A stretch of 61,298 bases of DNA from Sneathiella sp. (GCA_002706985.1 PAKP01000076.1:1-61298), one strand, 5' to 3'; numbered from the stretch's first letter, positions 41,308 to 51,357 are shown. Numbers and translations: made by a program. The notes: generated from the sequence alone by a model not told the origin.

Positions 41308-41937
41308 TCAATCCAGAATTACGGTGACCTGTCGGCCGGAGACGTCATATTCGCCTTTCACGAAGTCCTTGTTCTTGTCGAACCAGAGCTTGGCCTGCCA
41401 GTCGCCGGTGAAGGTGAATTTTTCCGTATCCACGCTTTTACCGCCGATATCGACGGTTTCCGCGTCCTTGGCGATCTTGACGTTCAGCAGCTCGAAATCG
41501 ACGATATTGAACAGCAGGGTGTTTTCCGTGATCGCATAATGCCAGGGGGACGTCGGGAAGGCATTGAGCGGCAGGGTCAGATCCTTGCCGTTATAGGTTG
41601 CCTGATAATCCTCCGAGGTGCGGGCGAGGGAGATCTCATGGGCGGTGCCGTTGTCATCGGTCTTGCCGTTCATATCCTGCAACTCCCCGCTATTCCAGCT
41701 TTCCTTCAGATTCTGGGTAAAACCGTAGACTTCCATGCCGAGGAACGAAACCGAGGCATTGGCGCTCAACTTCTCGATCTCGCCTTTTTCATTGCGGATG
41801 GTGGTCAGATGAACCTGGCCGATCTTGTCCTTCTTGAGATAGACCGAGGCGAACATGTTCCGTTGCGAGCTGTCGGCAAGGGCGGTTCCGGTGAACAGGC
41901 CGATGATCATGAGCGGGGCGAGCAGGGTGCGCAGCAT
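41308..41937 (-). CDS. Secreted DUF6134-like protein
   Basis: A 209-residue exported protein with signal peptide LRTLLAPLMIIGLFTGTALA ending before DSSQR. The mature part is a beta-rich domain: LKKDKIGQVHLTTIRNEKG, GMEVYGFTQNLKESWNSGEL, and a C-terminal block FTFTGDWQAKLWFDKNKDFV ending GEYDVSGRQVTVILD. It resembles DUF6134/DUF3108-type periplasmic proteins; the function is unknown. It diverges from tamA across 197 nt. Confidence 0.75.
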   Translation of the reverse strand: MLRTLLAPLMIIGLFTGTALADSSQRNMFASVYLKKDKIGQVHLTTIRNEKGEIEKLSANASVSFLGMEVYGFTQNLKESWNSGELQDMNGKTDDNGTAHEISLARTSEDYQATYNGKDLTLPLNAFPTSPWHYAITENTLLFNIVDFELLNVKIAKDAETVDIGGKSVDTEKFTFTGDWQAKLWFDKNKDFVKGEYDVSGRQVTVILD

Positions 41938-42134
41938 TTTAAGTCTTCTCCTGAGTGGGAAGTTTCATTATACAGCCTTTGGCGGCGATTTGTGTAAAAA
42001 TGATGTTACCGATATATATACCACAGGTTGTTGAATATTGAAAAATACTCGTAATTGATTTATGTGACCTTTCCCCGGTGTTCCGGCTTTTATTCGCCGG
42101 TGACCTAGACTCTGGGGGGGAGGGACATTAGTTT

Positions 42135-44042
42135 ATGGACTATAGAAAATACTGTAAAAATTTGGCCTCAGTAATTGTCCGGGGTGTATTTCCGGGCCTT
42201 ATCCGAGAAATTGACATCTTGTATCTCTGCCGTTTTAAAAATTATGTGCTGTGGACGCTGCTGCTGGCGGTCGTGATGCCGCTTGCGGTCCCGCCTGCGG
42301 CCCACGCGGCTGAATCCGATGTCTCGACGACGGCGGCGCCGGATTTCAGCTATGACGTGACCATCAACGGCGCGCCGAGTGATGAGATTGACGACCTGCT
42401 GGAGCAATCCTCCCGCCTTGAACAGCTTGCCGACAAGACGCCCGCCAGCCTCGCCGCGCTCCGTCGCCGGGCCGATGAGGATGTGGAGGGCTTTAAGAAG
42501 GTTCTGCGCTCGGAAGGTTATTACGCGAACGAGGTCGCCTTCAAGATCGACGATAAACAGTCGCCTGTTGCGATCACCTTCAATATCGCCCCCGGGCCGC
42601 TGTTCCGGATCACGAAGTTCGAGATCGGCTTTACCGAGCGGGCGGACAATCCGCCGGTGCCAACGCTTGAGGATCTCGGGATCGAAATCGGCATGCCCGC
42701 ACGCTCCGAACCGGTGGTCAGTGCCCAGTCGCAAGCGGTGGTCGAGCTTACCAACCGCGGCTATCCCGATGCGCGGGTGGAAAAGCAGGACGCGGTTGTC
42801 GATTTCGCGACCGACGCCATGGAGGTGACGATCACCCTCGATCCCGGACCGCGCCTCTATATGGGGGAATTGAATCTCGAAGGGCTGAAAACGGTTGAGG
42901 CGGAGTATGTCCGGCGGCTCGCGGCATGGGAGCCGGGCAAGCTCTATGATGTGCGTATTCTCGATGAACTGCGCCGACGATACCTTCGTACCGGGCTGTT
43001 CGATACCGTCCGGTTGAAACCGCGACAGGCGGCGCCGAACGACAGCACCGTGCCGATCACGCTTCAGTTTGAGGAACGGGACCATCGCTCCATCGGCCTA
43101 GGCGCCAGCTTCTCGACCAGCGAGGGCTTCGGCACGCAGTATTACTGGGAGAACCGCAACATGTTCGGCTCCGGGGAGAAGCTCCGGACCGATCTCACCA
43201 TCGCGGAAATCCGCCGCGAGCTGAAAGTCACCTATGTGAAGCCGAACTTCATCAAGCTCGATCACAACCTCAACGCCAGCTTCGACCTCAAGCAGGAAAA
43301 TACCGAGGCCTATGACGAGGACTCCGCGACCGCCTTTGTCGGGATTGACCGGCGTTGGCGCAAGAAATGGGTGGTGGGTGCCGGGGTCTCGCTGGAATAT
43401 GCCGTCATTGACGATAGCGGCGTCGAGGAGAGCTACGCGCTGGCGGGGCTGCCGCTGACGGCGCGCTATGATTCCACCGACGACCTGCTCGATCCGACGA
43501 AGGGGCGGCGCTTCAATGCGGAGCTGGTGCCCTATCTCGGGCTGAACGATGTCTCGCCGGATTTCCTGCGGCTGGAACTCGATGGTTCGACCTATTACTC
43601 TGTCATCGATGAAGACCGCCTGATCCTCGCGGCCCGTGCCAAGATGGGGCTAATGGCCGGGGACAGCGCCAGCGCGATCCCGGCGACCAAACGCTTCTAT
43701 GCCGGCGGCGGCGGCTCCGTGCGCGGCTATCAATACCAGACCGTCGGTCCGCTGGACGCCAATAACGATCCCATCGGCGGACGCTCGCTGCTCGAGGTCG
43801 GGTTCGAGGCGCGCGTCAGGATCACCGACAGCATCGGTATAGTCCCCTTTATCGAGGGCGGCAATGTCTATGAGAGCATGGCCCCCGATTTTTCCGGCGA
43901 GTTTCTCTGGGGTGCGGGCCTCGGCTTTCGCTATTACACGGCGATCGGACCGATCCGCCTCGATGTCGCGGTGCCGCTCAACAAGCGGCCCAATGTCGAT
44001 GATTCCTATCAGATATATATCAGCATCGGTCAGGCCTTCTAA
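42135..44042 (+). CDS. tamA: Autotransporter assembly complex protein TamA (Omp85 family)
   Basis: A 635-residue Omp85-family outer membrane protein. After an unusually long leader (the hydrophobic core NYVLWTLLLAVVMPLAVPPA ends near residue 58), three POTRA domains span to about residue 310. The 16-stranded barrel ends in YTAIGPIRLDVAVPLNKR and the terminal QIYISIGQAF, with Phe last as in the family. The family's lid motif appears as GGGGSVRGYQY. With TamB it forms a complex for outer membrane protein and lipid transport. The long leader suggests that the true start may be later than 42135, for example a TTG near 42219. It overlaps tamB by 1 nt. Confidence 0.93.
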   Translation: MDYRKYCKNLASVIVRGVFPGLIREIDILYLCRFKNYVLWTLLLAVVMPLAVPPAAHAAESDVSTTAAPDFSYDVTINGAPSDEIDDLLEQSSRLEQLADKTPASLAALRRRADEDVEGFKKVLRSEGYYANEVAFKIDDKQSPVAITFNIAPGPLFRITKFEIGFTERADNPPVPTLEDLGIEIGMPARSEPVVSAQSQAVVELTNRGYPDARVEKQDAVVDFATDAMEVTITLDPGPRLYMGELNLEGLKTVEAEYVRRLAAWEPGKLYDVRILDELRRRYLRTGLFDTVRLKPRQAAPNDSTVPITLQFEERDHRSIGLGASFSTSEGFGTQYYWENRNMFGSGEKLRTDLTIAEIRRELKVTYVKPNFIKLDHNLNASFDLKQENTEAYDEDSATAFVGIDRRWRKKWVVGAGVSLEYAVIDDSGVEESYALAGLPLTARYDSTDDLLDPTKGRRFNAELVPYLGLNDVSPDFLRLELDGSTYYSVIDEDRLILAARAKMGLMAGDSASAIPATKRFYAGGGGSVRGYQYQTVGPLDANNDPIGGRSLLEVGFEARVRITDSIGIVPFIEGGNVYESMAPDFSGEFLWGAGLGFRYYTAIGPIRLDVAVPLNKRPNVDDSYQIYISIGQAF

Positions 44043-47000
44043 TGACACGCAAGACGCTTATCGCCACCCTCATTCTGGCGCCGATCCTGATTGTCCTGCT
44101 GCTGCTCGGCGGGGCCTATGTCTTCCTGCAGACCGATAGCGGGCGGGCGCTGCTGGTTTTTCAGATTGAAGACGCGGTCAATGACCCGGACGGCCTGATG
44201 ATCGAGCTTGGCCCGCTGGAAGGGAATATCTTCGGCGAGTTCTCGATTGCAAGTGTCCGCCTCAAGGACCCGGAAGGGGAATGGTTGCGGATTGAGGATA
44301 TCCGCGGCGCCTGGTCGCCGCTCGAGTTGCTGGGCGGCACCCTGGATATTACGGCGATCACGGCGGCGCGGCTGGAGCTCGACCGTCAGCCCGTCCTGCC
44401 GCCATCGGCGGAGGAGGAGACGGAGGGCGCCCCCGGCCTCCCGAAGCTGCCGGTCAATATCCGCCTCGGCCGCTTCGAGATTGAGACCATACAAATCGCC
44501 GCGCCGGTCGCCGGTCAGGCGGCGGAGTTGAGCCTGTTGGTCAATCTCAATGCAAAAATCGATGACGTCATCCATAGCGAGATCAGGCTGTCCGAACAGG
44601 GCAGCGACAACGGCCTTGACGGGACAATCGATTTTGACCCGGCGGCGGAAACACTGGCGGTGGATGTCCGGCTTGAGGAACCCGAGGGCGGGCTGATTTC
44701 CCGTCTGCTCGCTCTGCCGGGTTATCCGGCGATCCGCGCGACCGTGGTTGGCGACGGGCCACTCAATGGCTGGGCCGGGCAGCTGGAGGCAAGCGCGGGC
44801 CGCATATTCGAGGCGGATTTCGCGATCCGCACGAAGGGCGCGGAGAAAATCAGCATTGATCTTGACGGCGGCGCGGCGCTCGATAAATCGCTGGCGGCGG
44901 ATATTCCGCTGGTTGATGACTCGCGTATCTCCATCGCCGCCGCACTTATCTATGACACAGAGACGACGGAAGTGACGCTCACCTCCGCCGATCTTGCGAA
45001 TGCGGTGCTTCAGGTGAGTGCGAGCGGCAGCGCCGCGCCCGAGGACGAAGCTGTCAAGCTCTCCCTCACCACGACCTTGCGCGATACCGCCGAGGTCAAC
45101 AAGCTGATGGCCCCGGCGGCGATTTCCGGCGGTACGGTCACCCTTGACCTTGACGGCACCTTCGATGCCCTGACCGCCAATGCGCTGGTGAAGGCGACGG
45201 AACTGGATGTCGAGGACAGCCTCGCCGCGCGGGAGGTGACGGGCACCTTTACCTCCAATCTCGATCTTGCCGCGCTGGAAGTCATCCCGCTTAAAGGCTC
45301 CGCCGCGCTGGTCGAGCTCTCGAAACTGCCGCCGGAGGCCGTAAACCTTGTCGGCGAAAATCTCGATGTCGATTTCGAGCTGACTTATGCGCTCGAGACG
45401 GAGAAGCTGGACCTCACCTCGCTGCGCCTCTTGGGCGCGCATGTCATGGCCGAGGGGGCGGGGGCGCTCAATACCGGGGATTTGAGCGCCGAGGCGGGTG
45501 TCGCGCTCACCCTTGACGATCTTTCCCGTGCGGCGCCGATGGGCGGGCGGCTGATCGCCGATCTCAGCCTGACCAGCTCCGATATCCGCCAGACCCTGAC
45601 CGGCAGCCTGAAAGCCCGCACTGAACAGTTCGATCTTCAGGACGCGAGCCTGCAACCGCTGATCGGTTCGTCGCCGACGCTGGATGTGAAGATCGACATG
45701 GCGGAGGAAAAACTGACCTTCTCCGATATCCTGCTCGCCTTTGCCTCCGGTGAGGTGACGGGGGAGGCGCAATTGCCGATGACGTTCGAGACGATTACGG
45801 CGGACCTCACCGCTAAACTGCCCGCGCTGACCCCGCTCAGCGACCTTGCGGCCGTGCCGCTTAAAGGAAATGCGGTATTGCAGGCCAATCTCACCGGCGC
45901 GCTTGAGGATCCGGCCATTGACGGGCGGCTCGATATTGCCAATCTCGATGTTGACGGCATGGCGCTGGGCGCGCTCGATGCGGAGGTGACGATGCAGTCG
46001 CTCGCGACCTCGCCGGACGGAAAGATTTCCCTCCGTCTGCGTCATGACAAGCTGACGGCGCTCGCCGATGCCGGGTTTGCCCTGCCGGACTATGGCCGTC
46101 TGGAGCTCACTGATCTGCGTATCACGGAGCAGGACAACAGGATTACCGGCGATCTCACCGTGCCTTTTGACGGCAGCCCGATGACCGGGGAGGTCAAGGC
46201 GGCAATCCCGGACCTTGCAACGGTCGCGGCACTGGCTGGCGAAAGCGCGGCAGGCAGCCTTGATCTTGCCGCGACCCTCGCCGATCAGGGTGGGGAGCAG
46301 GCGATCAACGCCACCGTGAACGGCAAGGCGCTACAGCTTGACTCTGCCGATATTGCCCTTGAAACGCTGACGGCGAAGGCGTCGATGACCGGGGCCTTCG
46401 ATGCCCCGGCGCTCACCGCCTCCGCCGAGATCGCCAATATCCGCCTCGCGGCGCAGGAGCTTAAATTGCTCACCGCTGAGGTTGAGGGTGGTTTCACCGA
46501 TCTTGACTACCGCATTGCGCTCACGCGCGGGGCGGAACCTGAACTGGAACTTACCGGCAGCGGTAATCTCGCGCTCGATGATCCGGCGACCGTTATCCGG
46601 CTCGCCACCCTCGATGGGGCCTTTGCCGGACGCAAGATCGCGCTTAAACAGCCGCTCGCCCTGACGCTGGAGGGGGAGAATATCACGCTCGATCGCTTTA
46701 CCCTGGCCTTCGGGGAGGGGGAAATGCAGGCCGAGGCCAGCCTGACGCCCGCCGCAGCGAAGGCGACGCTTGATTTCAGTAACCTGCCCGTCGATATGGT
46801 GGCGCTTGTCGATCCGAGTTATGCGCTCGCAGGCGGGCTGGACGGCGGCGCGACGCTCTCCGTCGAGAAGGGCACCCCGGCCCGCGGCACGCTGAACCTG
46901 AAAGCGACGGATGTGCGGCTGACGGAGGAGGAATATGCCGAGCTGCCCGCCTTCGCGAGCACCGTCACCGCCGATCTGAAAGACGGGGAACTGGCTGTCA

Positions 47001-48394
47001 CCGGCGATATCACGGGGCTTGAGGCGACCAGCATCGACATTACGGGCCGTTTGCCGTTAGAGCTTTCCCTCGATCCGTTCAACGTCCGGATCGATGAAGA
47101 TAAACCGGTTAATGCCAAACTGGATATTGATAGCGAACTCAGTAAGATATGGCCGCTTCTTGCGATGGACACTCAAAGGATGAAGGGTCAGCTCACCGCC
47201 GACGCCACGGTCGCGGGCACCATCAACGCGCCGGAGATTAACGGCAACCTGCGTCTTGCTGACGGCTATTTCGAGGAGATCGAGCAGGGCACTCTGCTGC
47301 GCAACATTTCCATCAAGGCGGATATCGCCAATAGCGAGGTGCTGACGATCGAGACCAGCGCTGTCGATGATCAGGGCGGCACGGTCAAATCATCAGGCAC
47401 CGTCAATTTCGAGACTCTGACGGATCCGCGGGTGGATGTGACCACCACCATGGCCGGGCTGCTGGCCGTCAACCGCGATGACATCATGGTCATCACCGAC
47501 GGTGATATCATCGTCAAGGGCGAGACGAGCAACCTCTTTGTGGAGGGCAGTGTGACGACACGGGAAGTAGAAATCAATATCGGCGGCTCCGTCGCGCCGA
47601 ATATCGTCGATCTGCAATATCAGGAGGTCAACCGCCCCGGCGCCCCGAAGGAGGAGGAAGAGGCTTCCGCACTGCCATCCACGGTTAATCTGGATTTCGA
47701 TCTGCATCTGCCGGGCCGGGTGTTCATTCGCGGGCGCGGGCTGGATTCCGAATGGAAGGGGAATTTCGTTGTGCGCGGCACGGCGGCTCAGCCCCGGATC
47801 GAAGGGCAGATCAGCCCGGTGCGCGGCCAGTTCACCTTTGCCGGCAAGAGTTTTCAGTTACAGGAAGGGGAGATCGCGCTGGTCGGCGGTGAGACGATCA
47901 ACCCGGAACTGTCGCTGAAGGCGCGCTACAACGGGCCGAATGTGACGGCCATCGTGACTATTTCGGGCACCGCATCGAACCCGAAAATCAGCTTCACCTC
48001 CCCCGACGGGCTACCGCAGGACGAGGTTCTCTCCTATGTGCTGTTCGGCAAGGCATCGGGCAAGCTCTCGGCGCTGGAGGCGGTGCAGCTCGCGGAAACC
48101 GTTGCGACCCTGTCGGGCAAGCTCGGCGGCGGGGGCGGCATCACGGGTTTTGCGCGTGAAACCCTCGGCGTCGATGTGATCAGCGCCAGCACCAATGCGG
48201 AAACCGGCGCGGCGGAGCTCAGCGTTGGAAAATACGTCACCGACAACGTCTATGTCGGCGTCGACCAGGGGGCCGGGGCCAACAGCACCCGCGCCAAGGT
48301 GCAGATCGAGCTGACGCCGAATATCTCGGTCGAGAGCGAGGTTGGCCAGTCCACGGACAGCAGCGTCGGCATTTTCTGGAAATGGGACTACTGA
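44042..48394 (+). CDS. tamB: Translocation and assembly module TamB
   Basis: A 1450-residue AsmA-like protein. A single N-terminal anchor (LIATLILAPILIVLLLLGGA) is followed by a very long stretch of beta repeats and the C-terminal DUF490 domain (PRIEGQISPVRGQFTFAGKS, SLKARYNGPNVTAIVTISG, ending SVGIFWKWDY). Proteins of this kind span the periplasm as a lipid-conducting groove and pair with TamA. The start overlaps the tamA stop (TAATG). The length is normal for the family. Confidence 0.95.
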   Translation: MTRKTLIATLILAPILIVLLLLGGAYVFLQTDSGRALLVFQIEDAVNDPDGLMIELGPLEGNIFGEFSIASVRLKDPEGEWLRIEDIRGAWSPLELLGGTLDITAITAARLELDRQPVLPPSAEEETEGAPGLPKLPVNIRLGRFEIETIQIAAPVAGQAAELSLLVNLNAKIDDVIHSEIRLSEQGSDNGLDGTIDFDPAAETLAVDVRLEEPEGGLISRLLALPGYPAIRATVVGDGPLNGWAGQLEASAGRIFEADFAIRTKGAEKISIDLDGGAALDKSLAADIPLVDDSRISIAAALIYDTETTEVTLTSADLANAVLQVSASGSAAPEDEAVKLSLTTTLRDTAEVNKLMAPAAISGGTVTLDLDGTFDALTANALVKATELDVEDSLAAREVTGTFTSNLDLAALEVIPLKGSAALVELSKLPPEAVNLVGENLDVDFELTYALETEKLDLTSLRLLGAHVMAEGAGALNTGDLSAEAGVALTLDDLSRAAPMGGRLIADLSLTSSDIRQTLTGSLKARTEQFDLQDASLQPLIGSSPTLDVKIDMAEEKLTFSDILLAFASGEVTGEAQLPMTFETITADLTAKLPALTPLSDLAAVPLKGNAVLQANLTGALEDPAIDGRLDIANLDVDGMALGALDAEVTMQSLATSPDGKISLRLRHDKLTALADAGFALPDYGRLELTDLRITEQDNRITGDLTVPFDGSPMTGEVKAAIPDLATVAALAGESAAGSLDLAATLADQGGEQAINATVNGKALQLDSADIALETLTAKASMTGAFDAPALTASAEIANIRLAAQELKLLTAEVEGGFTDLDYRIALTRGAEPELELTGSGNLALDDPATVIRLATLDGAFAGRKIALKQPLALTLEGENITLDRFTLAFGEGEMQAEASLTPAAAKATLDFSNLPVDMVALVDPSYALAGGLDGGATLSVEKGTPARGTLNLKATDVRLTEEEYAELPAFASTVTADLKDGELAVTGDITGLEATSIDITGRLPLELSLDPFNVRIDEDKPVNAKLDIDSELSKIWPLLAMDTQRMKGQLTADATVAGTINAPEINGNLRLADGYFEEIEQGTLLRNISIKADIANSEVLTIETSAVDDQGGTVKSSGTVNFETLTDPRVDVTTTMAGLLAVNRDDIMVITDGDIIVKGETSNLFVEGSVTTREVEINIGGSVAPNIVDLQYQEVNRPGAPKEEEEASALPSTVNLDFDLHLPGRVFIRGRGLDSEWKGNFVVRGTAAQPRIEGQISPVRGQFTFAGKSFQLQEGEIALVGGETINPELSLKARYNGPNVTAIVTISGTASNPKISFTSPDGLPQDEVLSYVLFGKASGKLSALEAVQLAETVATLSGKLGGGGGITGFARETLGVDVISASTNAETGAAELSVGKYVTDNVYVGVDQGAGANSTRAKVQIELTPNISVESEVGQSTDSSVGIFWKWDY

Positions 48395-48483
48395 ACCGTC
48401 GGAATTCGCCTGCCCGGATTAAGACATAATTCATCCTTACCTTCGACAATCGAATGATCTCTTGTGTCATAAAGGGGGATAAA

Positions 48484-49113
48484 ATGATGATTTTTAACGC
48501 ATCTGCAGCGAAGAGCAGCCTGCTCCGGACCGCGATGGTGCCGATGCTAGCGCTTGGGTTTGCCGCGGCCGATATCGCGCCGGTCAAGGCCGATCCGCCA
48601 CCCTGGGCGCCCGCCCATGGCTATCGCGACAAGCAGATGAAAAAAGGTAAAGGCAAGAAAAACAAGGGCTATTACGCTGCGCCGGTGGCCACGGTGCCCT
48701 TTGGCATTGATGTCGGCGAGTGTAACCGCGAAATGCTGGGCAGCGTGCTCGGCGCGACGGTCGGCGGTGTCGCCGGATCGCAGATCGGCAAGGGCGATGG
48801 CAAGATTATCGCCGTCGCCGGGGGCACGATCATCGGCTATCTGCTTGGCGGAGCAATCGGCCGCAGCATGGACGAAGTTGACCAGAACTGCATCGGCCAG
48901 ACTATGGAACATGCCGAAGACGGTCAGCAAATTGTCTGGAACAACCCGCAAAACGGCGCCGAATATGAAATCAGCCCGGAACGCACTTATCAGCAGCAAA
49001 ACGGTGAATATTGCCGTGAATATACCGCCGAGGCGGACATCAACGGCGAGATCCAGAAAAGCTACGGCACCGCCTGTCGCCAGGTTGACGGTAGCTGGAA
49101 ACTGATGAACTGA
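48484..49113 (+). CDS. Glycine-zipper surface protein (RT0821/Lpp0805 type)
   Basis: A 209-residue exported protein. A signal peptide (SLLRTAMVPMLALGFAAADI) is followed by a basic stretch KQMKKGKGKKNKG, then a glycine zipper (LGSVLGATVGGVAGSQIGKG, then VAGGTIIGYLLGGAIG). The C-terminal domain with YCREYTAEADINGEIQ and GTACRQVDGSW is that of the 17-kDa-antigen-like family of Alphaproteobacteria. It probably lies in or on the outer membrane. GGGGGATAAA precedes the ATG at 48484. Confidence 0.9.
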   Translation: MMIFNASAAKSSLLRTAMVPMLALGFAAADIAPVKADPPPWAPAHGYRDKQMKKGKGKKNKGYYAAPVATVPFGIDVGECNREMLGSVLGATVGGVAGSQIGKGDGKIIAVAGGTIIGYLLGGAIGRSMDEVDQNCIGQTMEHAEDGQQIVWNNPQNGAEYEISPERTYQQQNGEYCREYTAEADINGEIQKSYGTACRQVDGSWKLMN

Positions 49114-49114
49114 C

Positions 49115-49154
49115 CCGCCGTGGCCGACCGGCTTTCGGGTGGCGGAGCTTTTTT
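49115..49154 (+). terminator. Possible rho-independent terminator
   Basis: CCGCC (49115-49119) pairs with GGCGG (49141-49145), with a second short ACC/GGT stem inside after a bulge. AGC and a run of six T follow. It sits just behind the surface protein stop. The bulge makes it imperfect. Confidence 0.45.
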
Positions 49155-49227
49155 CTGGTAGGCTTCTTATCTTTGCTTGCTATGATGGCGCAAAACGAAG
49201 AATCCCCCGTCGGAAAAGGAACCCCGC

Positions 49228-50019
49228 ATGAGCTACGAATTTATCTCGGTCACCACGCATGACCATGTCACCCGGATCACCTTTCAGCGGCCGGAAGTGC
49301 TAAACGCCATCAATCCCGAGATGCATGCGGAGATGCAGCGCGCCCTCGATGCCTTTGCCGAGGATGCGGATCAGTATATCTGCGTGCTACGCGGGAGCGG
49401 CGGGCGGGCCTTCTGCGCGGGCAGCGACCTCAAGGCCATTGCCGCCAGCAAGGACCCCAAGGCGCGGGAATATCCCAAAAACGGCTATGCGGGCCTGATC
49501 GAGCGTTATGACCTCGCCAAGCCGGTGATTGCAGCGGTTGAAGGCATTGCCTATGGCGGCGGGTTCGAGATTGCGCTCGCCTGCGACATCATCATCGCCA
49601 CGGAGAATTCCCGCTTCGGCCTGCCCGAACCGCTGGTCGGCGCCGTCGCGCTCGGTGGCGGATTGCACCGGCTCGCCCGCCAGATCGGCCTCAAGAAGGC
49701 GATGGGGCTGATCCTGAGTTCCGACAATGTCGATGCGGAAGAGGGGGAGCGGCTGGGCTTCGTCAATGAGGTCGTCGCCCCCTACGCGATGGACGAGGCG
49801 ATTGACCGCTGGTGCCAGATGATCCTGCGCGCGAGCCCGCTCGCCATCCGCGCCTCCAAGGAGACGGTGATGCGCAGCCTCGACGAGCCGTCGCTTGCCG
49901 AGGCGATCACCAATCAGAAAAGCTATCCCGCGTTCGAGACGTTGATGAAGTCAGAAGACCGTATCGAGGGGCCGCGCGCCTTTGCTGAGAAGCGCAAACC
50001 CGTCTGGAAGGGCCGCTAG
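49228..50019 (+). CDS. Enoyl-CoA hydratase/isomerase family protein (crotonase)
   Basis: A 263-residue crotonase. The oxyanion-hole segment is GGRAFCAGSDLKAIAAS, and the second block EGIAYGGGFEIALACDIIIA with RFGLPEPLVGAVALGGGLHR carries the acidic residues of the hydratase site (Glu in GGGFEI and in LPEP). It could hydrate enoyl-CoA or act on carnitinyl-CoA. It is monocistronic, starts behind AAAAGGAA, and converges with the lipocalin-like gene (3-nt gap). Confidence 0.93.
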   Translation: MSYEFISVTTHDHVTRITFQRPEVLNAINPEMHAEMQRALDAFAEDADQYICVLRGSGGRAFCAGSDLKAIAASKDPKAREYPKNGYAGLIERYDLAKPVIAAVEGIAYGGGFEIALACDIIIATENSRFGLPEPLVGAVALGGGLHRLARQIGLKKAMGLILSSDNVDAEEGERLGFVNEVVAPYAMDEAIDRWCQMILRASPLAIRASKETVMRSLDEPSLAEAITNQKSYPAFETLMKSEDRIEGPRAFAEKRKPVWKGR

Positions 50020-50022
50020 GCG

Positions 50023-50433
50023 CTAGCCGCCGATGCGTTCCCACAGCAGGTGATGCTCGTAGGTATTGCCCGATGAGGTGGTCTCCGGCTTGGTCTTCAG
50101 GAGAACATTTTCTCCCTGCATAACCACGGTCCGGATCAAAGGGTTGCCGATCCAGTAGGGCACGGTCGCGACATCGACGTCATGGATAACCTCATCCCCC
50201 TCGACGCGGAAATCACCGCCATAGGCGAGGCAGATATCCGGGCTTGCCGCCTTGTCACGCGGCTGCTCGGCGAAGTCGCGGCGCATCAGGAAGCCGCTCA
50301 TCCGTCCTTCCGGCGAATAGATGATCTGGCCCTTCGCGTCCTCGCCCATGGGATAGCCGACCGGCTCCCCGTTTTTGAGGCTTGTCCAGCTTTTCAGGCG
50401 CCAGGTGCCGATCAGGTCGTCGCGGGTAATCAT
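50023..50433 (-). CDS. Lipocalin-like domain protein
   Basis: A 136-residue protein of the lipocalin-like (PF13924) family. DLIGTWRLKSWTSLKNGEPV, GQIIYSPEGRMSGFLMRRDF and the final strand TYEHHLLWERIGG are the typical elements of this single-domain barrel. There is no signal peptide with the ATG at 50433, which is chosen because the domain begins there; the frame is open to 50550. The ligand is unknown. It diverges from the VOC gene across about 100 nt. Confidence 0.85.
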   Translation of the reverse strand: MITRDDLIGTWRLKSWTSLKNGEPVGYPMGEDAKGQIIYSPEGRMSGFLMRRDFAEQPRDKAASPDICLAYGGDFRVEGDEVIHDVDVATVPYWIGNPLIRTVVMQGENVLLKTKPETTSSGNTYEHHLLWERIGG

Positions 50434-50533
50434 TGGATTTTTCCTTTTCTTGTTCTTATGTAATTTGCAAGGTAGCAGCTTGGCGCGGCCGCTAAAAGCT
50501 GTAAAATCAAGGATCGGACCAGGGAAGGGAAAT

Positions 50534-50941
50534 ATGTTTAAAATCAGCAATATCGACCATATCGTGCTGCGGGTTAAGGATCTTGAGAAGATGATGAGCT
50601 TTTATCAGGAGGTGCTTGGCTGCCCTGTCGAGAAGGTGCAGGAAGGCATCGGCCTTTATCAGCTGCGCGCCGGGACGGCCCTGATCGACATCGTGCCCGT
50701 TGACGGCACGCTTGGCCAGATGGGCGGCGCGGCACCGGGCAAGGAGGGGCGCAATCTCGATCATTTCTGCCTTCGGGTGGAGCCGTTCGATGAGGACGCG
50801 ATCCGCAGCCACCTCACGGGCCACGGCATCGATGCGGGCGAGCTCAAGAGCCGCTACGGCGCGGAGGGGCAGGGACCGTCCTTCTATATCAATGATCCCG
50901 AAGGTAATGTGGTGGAGCTGAAAGGCCCGCCCGCAGCATGA
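50534..50941 (+). CDS. VOC-family (glyoxalase-like) protein
   Basis: A 135-residue protein with the vicinal oxygen chelate fold. The N-terminal strand FKISNIDHIVLRVKDLEKMM carries the first metal His, NLDHFCLRVEPFDEDAI the second, and PSFYINDPEGNVVELKG the acidic ligand. It is likely to be a metal-dependent lyase or dioxygenase-like enzyme; the substrate is unknown. It overlaps the cytochrome gene by 4 nt. Confidence 0.92.
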   Translation: MFKISNIDHIVLRVKDLEKMMSFYQEVLGCPVEKVQEGIGLYQLRAGTALIDIVPVDGTLGQMGGAAPGKEGRNLDHFCLRVEPFDEDAIRSHLTGHGIDAGELKSRYGAEGQGPSFYINDPEGNVVELKGPPAA

Positions 50942-51357
50942 GCAGGAAACGGATATGGGCGGCACTGGCGCTGCTGGTACTGATCGGCGGCGGATATTAC
51001 CTGCTGACGGCCGGAACAGGCGGGGAGGGCGGCAGTGGTGCGCCGATGGTCTCCGTCACCGTGCCGGAACTGACCGCGGCGGCCCGGTTCGGCAAGGGCG
51101 CGTTCGATACCAACTGTGCCTCCTGCCACGGAGTCAATGCCGCCGGGCAGGACGGCATCGCCCCGCCGCTGGTTCATAAAATCTACGAACCCAATCATCA
51201 TGGCGATGTGAGTTTCTGGCGCGCCGCGAAAACGGGCGTGCGGGCGCATCACTGGCCCTTCGGCGACATGCCGCCGGTGGAAGCGGTGACAGATGAGGAC
51301 CTCGCTGCTATCGTCCTCTATATCCGCGAACTCCAGCGCGCCAACGGCATCAACTAG
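50938..51357 (+). CDS. c-type cytochrome (mono-haem)
   Basis: A 139-residue exported or anchored cytochrome. One N-terminal membrane segment (IWAALALLVLIGGGYYLL), a haem-binding Cys60-x-x-Cys63-His64 in NCASCHGVNAAG and a probable Met ligand in FGDMPPVEAVTDEDL. The body has the GDVSFWRAAKTGVRAHHWPF segment seen in small cytochromes of uncertain function. It may pass electrons in the periplasm. It overlaps the VOC gene by 4 nt. Confidence 0.92.
   Translation: MSRKRIWAALALLVLIGGGYYLLTAGTGGEGGSGAPMVSVTVPELTAAARFGKGAFDTNCASCHGVNAAGQDGIAPPLVHKIYEPNHHGDVSFWRAAKTGVRAHHWPFGDMPPVEAVTDEDLAAIVLYIRELQRANGIN

Noticed and set aside
42083..42100. CCGGC-N8-GCCGG repeat before tamA as an operator or terminator
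   Set aside because: The stem is only 5 bp of GC-rich sequence with no T-run, within chance at this composition.
44039..46045. Long minus-strand frame opposite tamB
   Set aside because: Repetitive Arg/Gly-rich shadow of the tamB beta repeats.
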